Below the pieces are notes generated by a model that searched no databases, had not been told where the DNA came from, and worked only from the letters and a program-made list of their open reading frames with translations. A stretch of 64,000 nucleotides of DNA, from contig NZ_JAZAPB010000001.1 in NCBI RefSeq assembly GCF_036321025.1, forward strand, positions 434,001-498,000, read 5' to 3'. The DNA is from Alteraurantiacibacter hainanensis (lineage in GTDB: Bacteria; Pseudomonadota; Alphaproteobacteria; Sphingomonadales; Sphingomonadaceae). Below are positions 59,261 to 64,000 of the stretch, one piece after another. Position 1 is the stretch's first letter; each line of letters begins with the position of its first letter. The translations under genes and the position numbers were made by a program.

Positions 59261-61195
59261 ATGAGCGAGGCGACGCCCGAGATCTTTGTCAGTTATTCAC
59301 GCGCGGACGAGGCGAGCGCGCGCATGGTGATCGATTTCCTCCAAGCGCAGGGATTTTCCGTCTGGTGGGACGGAATGCTGGAAGCGGGGACGGTGTTCAC
59401 GCGCACCACCGAGCAGGCGCTGGAACAGGCGAAGGCCGTAGTGGTGCTGTGGACCTCCACCTCCGTGGATTCGCACTGGGTGCGGGACGAGGCACAATCA
59501 GGGCGGGAAAGCGGGCGGCTTATCCCCGTGTCGCTCGACGGCACCCTGCCACCGTTGGGATTCCGGCAGTTCCAATCGGTTGATCTGTCAGGATGGCGCG
59601 GCTCACCCGAGGCACCCGAAATCCGCAACGTGCGTGACGCGGTGGCAAGGTTGGTCGTCACAGTCTCCACGCCACAGCCAGGCGCGCCCAAACGCACTTA
59701 CCGCTCACCAGCCAAGGGCAGGACTAGGTTTCCCGTGGTTCTGGCAGGAATCGTCCTGCTACTGGCGGCCATCTTTGCCTTTGCCTGGTTCAACAGGGGT
59801 ACCGGTTCCGACAGCGAGCAGCCCAGCCTTGCCATATTGCCGTTCGACAATCTCAGCGGCGATGCCGAGCAGGCCTATTTTTCCAATGGCCTTTCCGAGG
59901 AACTTCGGCAGGTCCTTAGCCAGGATGCGCAGCTGCAAGTGGCGGCGCGAACTTCCAGCGAGGAGGCTTCGCGTGGCAACGCAGGGGCCTCCGAGATCGC
60001 CTCGCTGCTGGGGGTCGGCTACTTGCTTGGCGGTAGTGTGCGCAAGGCAGGCGATCAGGTCCGTGTGTCGGTACAATTGATCGACGGCGCGACCGGTTTC
60101 GATGTCTGGTCGGAAGTCTACGAACGCTCGCTCGACGACATTTTCGCAGTGCAGAGCGATATTGCCCAGCGCGTGGGCATGGCGCTGGAACTGCACGTGG
60201 GGGAAGATACCGCCATCAGGTCCCGCCAGGGCGGAACAGACAATCCGGTGGCGCTCGATGCCTACCTGCGCGGCAAGGCGCTTTACGACCTGGCGCTGGA
60301 CGAGGAGACCGATCGTGCTGCGCTGCGCCAGTTCAAGGCCGCGGTAGAAGCCGATCCTCTTTACGGCGCGGCCTGGGCGATGCTGTCACGTACGCAGACC
60401 CTCATTGCCAACAGCTATCCCAGCGAGGCGCCCCTGACGCAGAGCTATGCGGAAGCTGTAGAAACGGCTCGACGCGCCGTTGAGGTTGCGCCAGACTTGG
60501 CCGCCGCCCGGGCCGCGCTGGGCTTTGTGCTTTTTAATGGCCGTCTCGATGCGACAGCGGCGCAAGAACCGATGATGGAGGCCTACCGGCTGGGTCAGGG
60601 TGATGCAGATATCCTTCAGCTCTACGCCACCTATGCCGCCCGCACCGGCGATTTTGAAAGCGCGCAGCAGGCCATCGAGCGCGCGATCAGGCTGGACCCT
60701 CTCAACGCAGTTGCTCGGCGCACGCAGGCGACGATTTACGCATCGACCGGGGACTTCGCCAAGGCGCGCAGCGCAGCTGCGGAGGCGCTGCGCCTGAATC
60801 CGGACATGCGCGTGGTTCACCGCATCTTGGGCGATATGCACTATCTGGAAGGCAACTATGCCGAGGCGGCGGCGGAATTCGAGGCGGAGGGGAGTATGCT
60901 CAGCCGGCTGCCGGGCCTCGCCATGACGCTGCCCAAGCTTGGTGACACCGCCGGAGGGCAGCGCGCTTTCGAGCAGCTTGAGCGCGAGTACGGGCTGAAC
61001 GGATTTTACCAGCAGGCACAGGTGCTGGCGCAGACAGGGCGTTCGGCACAGGCGATGGACACTCTGGAACAGGCCTACTCGGTCAACGATGCCGGGCTCG
61101 TGCTGCTGCGCTACGACCCACTGTTCGAGGATCTGCATGACGAGCCGCGCTTTGTGGCGCTGCTGCGACGCATGGGCTTTACCGCGCCGGACTGA
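59261..61195 (+). CDS. TIR domain - TM - TolB-like/TPR protein
   Basis: The 644-residue product has an N-terminal TIR domain (about 7-135): EIFVSYSRADEASARMVIDF, GFSVWWDGMLEAGTVF and STSVDSHWVRDEAQSG, where Glu77 fits the catalytic glutamate of NAD-cleaving TIRs. One transmembrane helix follows (about 158-177), then the TolB-like N-terminal domain of adenylate-cyclase/CadC-type proteins (PSLAILPFDNLSGDAEQAYF, GVGYLLGGSVRKAGDQVRV) and TPRs (about 330-640). The TIR faces the cytoplasm and the TolB/TPR part the periplasm. It is convergent with the CHAT-OmpA gene, 12 bases apart. Whether it is a signalling adaptor or an NADase is open. Confidence 0.87.
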   Translation: MSEATPEIFVSYSRADEASARMVIDFLQAQGFSVWWDGMLEAGTVFTRTTEQALEQAKAVVVLWTSTSVDSHWVRDEAQSGRESGRLIPVSLDGTLPPLGFRQFQSVDLSGWRGSPEAPEIRNVRDAVARLVVTVSTPQPGAPKRTYRSPAKGRTRFPVVLAGIVLLLAAIFAFAWFNRGTGSDSEQPSLAILPFDNLSGDAEQAYFSNGLSEELRQVLSQDAQLQVAARTSSEEASRGNAGASEIASLLGVGYLLGGSVRKAGDQVRVSVQLIDGATGFDVWSEVYERSLDDIFAVQSDIAQRVGMALELHVGEDTAIRSRQGGTDNPVALDAYLRGKALYDLALDEETDRAALRQFKAAVEADPLYGAAWAMLSRTQTLIANSYPSEAPLTQSYAEAVETARRAVEVAPDLAAARAALGFVLFNGRLDATAAQEPMMEAYRLGQGDADILQLYATYAARTGDFESAQQAIERAIRLDPLNAVARRTQATIYASTGDFAKARSAAAEALRLNPDMRVVHRILGDMHYLEGNYAEAAAEFEAEGSMLSRLPGLAMTLPKLGDTAGGQRAFEQLEREYGLNGFYQQAQVLAQTGRSAQAMDTLEQAYSVNDAGLVLLRYDPLFEDLHDEPRFVALLRRMGFTAPD

Positions 61196-61207
61196 GGCGC
61201 GGCTACC

Positions 61208-63688
61208 TCAGTAAATGATGTCGATCCGTGTATCCTGATCGTCAGCCAGGCAGGAGCCGCTCACGATCATCGGAAAGACCATGCCTGGGGGTGCGCCGAT
61301 ATCCGCGCCCACCGCGTTGGCGGTGGCCTGCAGCCACGCAAGGTCCTCGCCGCCGGGCATCTCGGCCGCATCGCGCATTTGCAGCGCCACCACGACAGGT
61401 CTTGGCTGCTCGGGCGAGCCGGGATAGGCCCTTGCCTCCTGCCCCGGCACGTAGCTTTCCCCCGGCAGCAGGGTGTCGGCGATCTCGAAATCGTCGGGAC
61501 AGTAGAAGTCCAGATACACTTCCGCGCGGCGGTTAGCCGGTTCCTCAACCTCATCCGCCGTGGGCACGACGGGGTAATCTTCGGAATAGGCGTTGGCATC
61601 GCGGGTGACGAACATCTCGCCGTATGGCTCCATTTCGCCGATGACGTTCATCGCCCGCTCCAGCGACACCGCCATGTTCAGCATTTCGGAGCCGGTGGTA
61701 TCGGTGAAGCCTGCCACCACCAGCTTGCTGCGCGGACAGGCCAGTTCCTGCGCATAGTTCTGCAGGCGCTGCTGGTCCTGCATTATGGGAACGGTGGCGC
61801 CAAGGTCGAAGTTGACCGTGAGCGCGAGACCTTCGCAAAACACCGGCAGGCGCTGTTCGTCCAGCATAGACAGGTACACCTGCGGATTTTCCGGCGTCGG
61901 CAGGAATTCGCTTGCCCAAGGCTCGCCAAGCCCTTCGCCGCCGCCCAGTTCGGTAACGGGTGCGGGCGCTCCCGGTCGCTCGAATATGCCGCCAGCGATG
62001 TAGGGGGGCGGCGGCGGTGCCGGTTGATAGGCCGCGGTGTAGGGCTCGTCCGGCATAATGGAGTAAGCCTGCTGCGTGTCCGGCTGGCTATCGGGATCAA
62101 GCGGCGCTGACCGGACGGCCCGCCGCGGAACTGGCTGGTTTTCGGCCGGGGTGACGGGCTGGGCGATCGGTTGGCCTACTGCGACTTGGGGGTTCGGCTG
62201 CGCCGGTCGTCTCGGCGGCGGAGCGGGCACCACCGTTGCCTCGGGCTGGACGTCCGGCGCGACTTGCGCGTCATCGACCACCCCGTCCCTGTCGCTGTCG
62301 GGCTGCTTCGTCGGCAGCGGTGCGGGCAGTACCTGACCATTGGCCGCAACCTGCGGAGCAGGGACTGGCTGCGGATCGGGCGCCATCCACTGCCACACTC
62401 CGAAGGCCGCAGCGCCGATGGCCGTGACAGAGCCGATGATGCTGGCCACCTTCTTGGTGCTGGAATCGAGCGAGGCGAGAAACGACTCCTTTTCCTCGTG
62501 CCCGGCGGGCGCGGCAGCCGTCGCAGCCGCCACGACGGGTTCGGCTCTCTCTGCAAATTGCAGCCGTTCCGCATCGCCAGAGGTGTAGAGCACGGGCGTG
62601 ATGAGTTCGCACTGCGTCAGCACGTCGGCATCGTTGGCGATGCCGCAGCGGCCCATCGTCACCGCGCTGGCGACAGTCTCGCCCGATGTCAGCGCCGTGT
62701 AGAAATCCTGCGAGAAATTGATCGCCGCATCGTCGGACACCGGCTGCTGCATCGCCACCACGAACGGGATATTGAGCCGCTGAAGCAGGTTCTGCGCCAT
62801 GCCGTTCATCGGCGCGTCGCGCGATGTCGCGCCGCTCTGGCAGGAATTGAGGACCACCAGCCAGGGCCGCCGGTTCAGCAGCATATTGCGTAGCACCTCG
62901 GCACTGACGCGGTCCGACTTGCCCTCCTCCTCGCTCTCGAAATAGAGGCACCCTTCGGAGCCGTCGAATGAGCTGTGGCCGATGTAGTGGATGATGTGCG
63001 GACGCCATTCGTTCACCTTGCGGCGGAATTCATCGCGCTTGGCATCGGGCATGGCGACGACCTGGAAGTCGCTGTCGCCCTCGGCCACCATCTCATCGAT
63101 GCGGCGCTGGATGTTGCCCAGTTCGACATCGGTATCCAGATCCTCGCGCGGGTTCGCTGCCACCACCAGGATACGGATCGGGCGCTCGATCGGCGGTGGG
63201 AGTTCGGCCTGCGCGTCCAGCTTGCGCACGATGTTGGATGAGGTGCCGATGGCGAGGAAGCGGTCGCGCGATCGCAGGTAGAGCGATTCCCACGGGATGG
63301 AGGACAGTTCGGCCGTCTGCGACAGGTCGAATTCCAGCTCCACGCCCTCGGCATCGGCGATCCGGTCTTCTAGCGCGCCGATGATCTTGGGGCCTTCGGC
63401 GCTGTTCTTCAGGTCGAACAGGCAATCCAGCACCCGCTCGCCAATGTCCTTCAACGTCGGCAGGTCTGCAGCCTGAAAAAATCGCTCCTCAGGCGAAAGT
63501 GTGGCAGCATTGCTGCTGCGGAAAGTGCGTGTCGTACCGGTTTTCTCGGACGGCTCTTCCCACAGGTCGGAAATGTCGGGTGGCAACTTTGTCTCGAACC
63601 GGTGAACCGCACCCGAACGCCTGATTTCCAAGCGGTAATTGCCTTCGCCAGCCGGAGAGAAGGCGATGGTCCAGCGCTTCCGGCTCAT
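61208..63688 (-). CDS. CHAT (caspase-like) protease - TM - OmpA fusion protein
   Basis: The 826-residue product joins three parts. Residues 1-380 are a CHAT domain with the catalytic pair His238 (HYIGHSSFDGSEG) and Cys283 (LVVLNSCQSGATS). A transmembrane helix at about 414-434 is followed by a proline-rich linker (about 436-610) with an acidic calcium-loop-like DSDRDGVVDD. The C-terminal part (about 622-728) is OmpA-like: VVAGFTDTTGSEML, VSLERAMNVIGEMEPYG and EEPANRRAEVYLDF, followed by about 100 residues. The protease should sit in the cytoplasm and the OmpA domain should hold peptidoglycan in the periplasm. An in-frame TGA upstream fixes the start at 63688. It is preceded by a small repeat protein on the same strand. 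Confidence 0.85.
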   Translation of the reverse strand: MSRKRWTIAFSPAGEGNYRLEIRRSGAVHRFETKLPPDISDLWEEPSEKTGTTRTFRSSNAATLSPEERFFQAADLPTLKDIGERVLDCLFDLKNSAEGPKIIGALEDRIADAEGVELEFDLSQTAELSSIPWESLYLRSRDRFLAIGTSSNIVRKLDAQAELPPPIERPIRILVVAANPREDLDTDVELGNIQRRIDEMVAEGDSDFQVVAMPDAKRDEFRRKVNEWRPHIIHYIGHSSFDGSEGCLYFESEEEGKSDRVSAEVLRNMLLNRRPWLVVLNSCQSGATSRDAPMNGMAQNLLQRLNIPFVVAMQQPVSDDAAINFSQDFYTALTSGETVASAVTMGRCGIANDADVLTQCELITPVLYTSGDAERLQFAERAEPVVAAATAAAPAGHEEKESFLASLDSSTKKVASIIGSVTAIGAAAFGVWQWMAPDPQPVPAPQVAANGQVLPAPLPTKQPDSDRDGVVDDAQVAPDVQPEATVVPAPPPRRPAQPNPQVAVGQPIAQPVTPAENQPVPRRAVRSAPLDPDSQPDTQQAYSIMPDEPYTAAYQPAPPPPPYIAGGIFERPGAPAPVTELGGGEGLGEPWASEFLPTPENPQVYLSMLDEQRLPVFCEGLALTVNFDLGATVPIMQDQQRLQNYAQELACPRSKLVVAGFTDTTGSEMLNMAVSLERAMNVIGEMEPYGEMFVTRDANAYSEDYPVVPTADEVEEPANRRAEVYLDFYCPDDFEIADTLLPGESYVPGQEARAYPGSPEQPRPVVVALQMRDAAEMPGGEDLAWLQATANAVGADIGAPPGMVFPMIVSGSCLADDQDTRIDIIY

Positions 63689-63741
63689 CCTCCGTCAGGC
63701 CCGAATTGACCAGCTTCGCTCACATCGCTGGTCAAGCCGCG

Positions 63742-63933
63742 TCACCTGTCGCCGTCGTTCCCACGCATGGTTCGGCGGTCGCCGTCGTTGCCGCGCATGG
63801 TACGACGGTCGCCATCGTTGCCGCGGAACTTGCGCTTGGGAGCTTCGTCTTCGCCAGCTGGCTTGTGCTTTGCCGGGTCGTCTTCTGATCCGGACGGCTG
63901 GCGGTTGTCTGACTGATCGTTACTATCGGGCAT
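63742..63933 (-). CDS. Small repeat protein upstream of the CHAT gene
   Basis: The 63-residue product is hydrophilic and disordered-looking: MPDSNDQSDNRQPSGSEDD, then KHKPAGEDEAPKRK, then FRGNDGDRRT, MRGNDGDRRT and MRGNDGDR. All differences between the three repeat units at DNA level are synonymous (except the Phe/Met at the first position), so the protein sequence is under selection. GGGAG lies before the ATG at 63933; the frame opens at 63957. It ends 53 bases before the CHAT gene, on the same strand, and is likely its operon partner. A substrate or activator of the protease is the natural guess. Confidence 0.7.
   Translation of the reverse strand: MPDSNDQSDNRQPSGSEDDPAKHKPAGEDEAPKRKFRGNDGDRRTMRGNDGDRRTMRGNDGDR
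63748..63834 (-). repeat. Three tandem 30-bp coding repeats
   Basis: Units begin at 63748, 63778 and 63808 (the last is partial, to 63834). They encode the RGNDGDRRT decapeptide repeats of the small protein and have no palindrome or spacer structure, so they are not a CRISPR array. Confidence 0.85.
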
Positions 63934-64000
63934 GAAATTTTCTCCCTCGCGATACAAGTTACCTCATTCTATATCTATCGGCAATCGGCGTGTAAGTTTT

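Noticed and set aside
63748..63834. Short tandem repeats as a CRISPR array
   Set aside because: The units are contiguous with no spacers and encode an amino-acid repeat.

Overview
The window looks like chromosome of an alphaproteobacterium of the order Sphingomonadales, probably an Erythrobacteraceae member. The reasons are the high GC content, the large TonB-dependent receptors, an orphan LigAB-type dioxygenase pair, an UrcA-family protein, dispersed intergenic repeats built on the core AGCGGACATT, and a decayed integrase of a type common in sphingomonads. No rRNA, tRNA or CRISPR array was recognised.

Layout. (1) 1-11544: exopolysaccharide locus with a chain-length regulator/BY-kinase (5' end outside the window), a small phosphoglycosyl transferase, an ATP-grasp/HAD pair, nitroreductase-like protein, pyruvyl transferase, sulfotransferase, GT4 glycosyltransferase, secreted beta-helix lyase-like protein and a methyltransferase. 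(2) 11859-13117: LigA/LigB extradiol dioxygenase. (3) 13215-22497, minus strand: one compact operon, ccoNOQPGHIS, a small Cys-rich protein and hemN, for cbb3 oxidase and its copper, haem and assembly needs. It is divergent from ompW, and each side has its own FNR/FixK-like box. (4) 23593-31626: DUF6544-like protein, MarR regulator, TonB receptor, PD40 protein and a second TonB receptor. (5) 31719-36747: CadC-like regulator, a Slam-type outer membrane translocon (type XI secretion) and two proline-linker lipoproteins with TbpB-like C-terminal barrels. (6) 37030-43413: CapA-like lipoprotein, Tat-lipoprotein hydrolase, P-loop NTPase, ABC transporter with a defective Walker B, and an outer membrane barrel. 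(7) 44066-46622: DUF983 protein, MocR regulator and a dead integrase. (8) 46656-54219: CzcCBA efflux divergent from a two-component system, with a candidate operator between them. (9) 54222-59034: single genes scattered among repeats, including a decayed copy of the czcC 3' end. (10) 59261-63933: TIR-TM-TolB/TPR protein convergent with a CHAT protease-TM-OmpA fusion, itself preceded by a small protein ending in RGNDGDRRT repeats.

The two most unusual systems are the CHAT-OmpA/repeat-peptide/TIR module at the right edge and the Slam locus with two paralogous TbpB-like cargo candidates. Next in interest are the CapA/hydrolase/P-loop/ABC/barrel cluster, the CcoI DKTNT signature, and the paired remnants showing duplication and decay around the integrase and czcC. 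Assignments come from reading motifs and domain order by eye; no database search was run.
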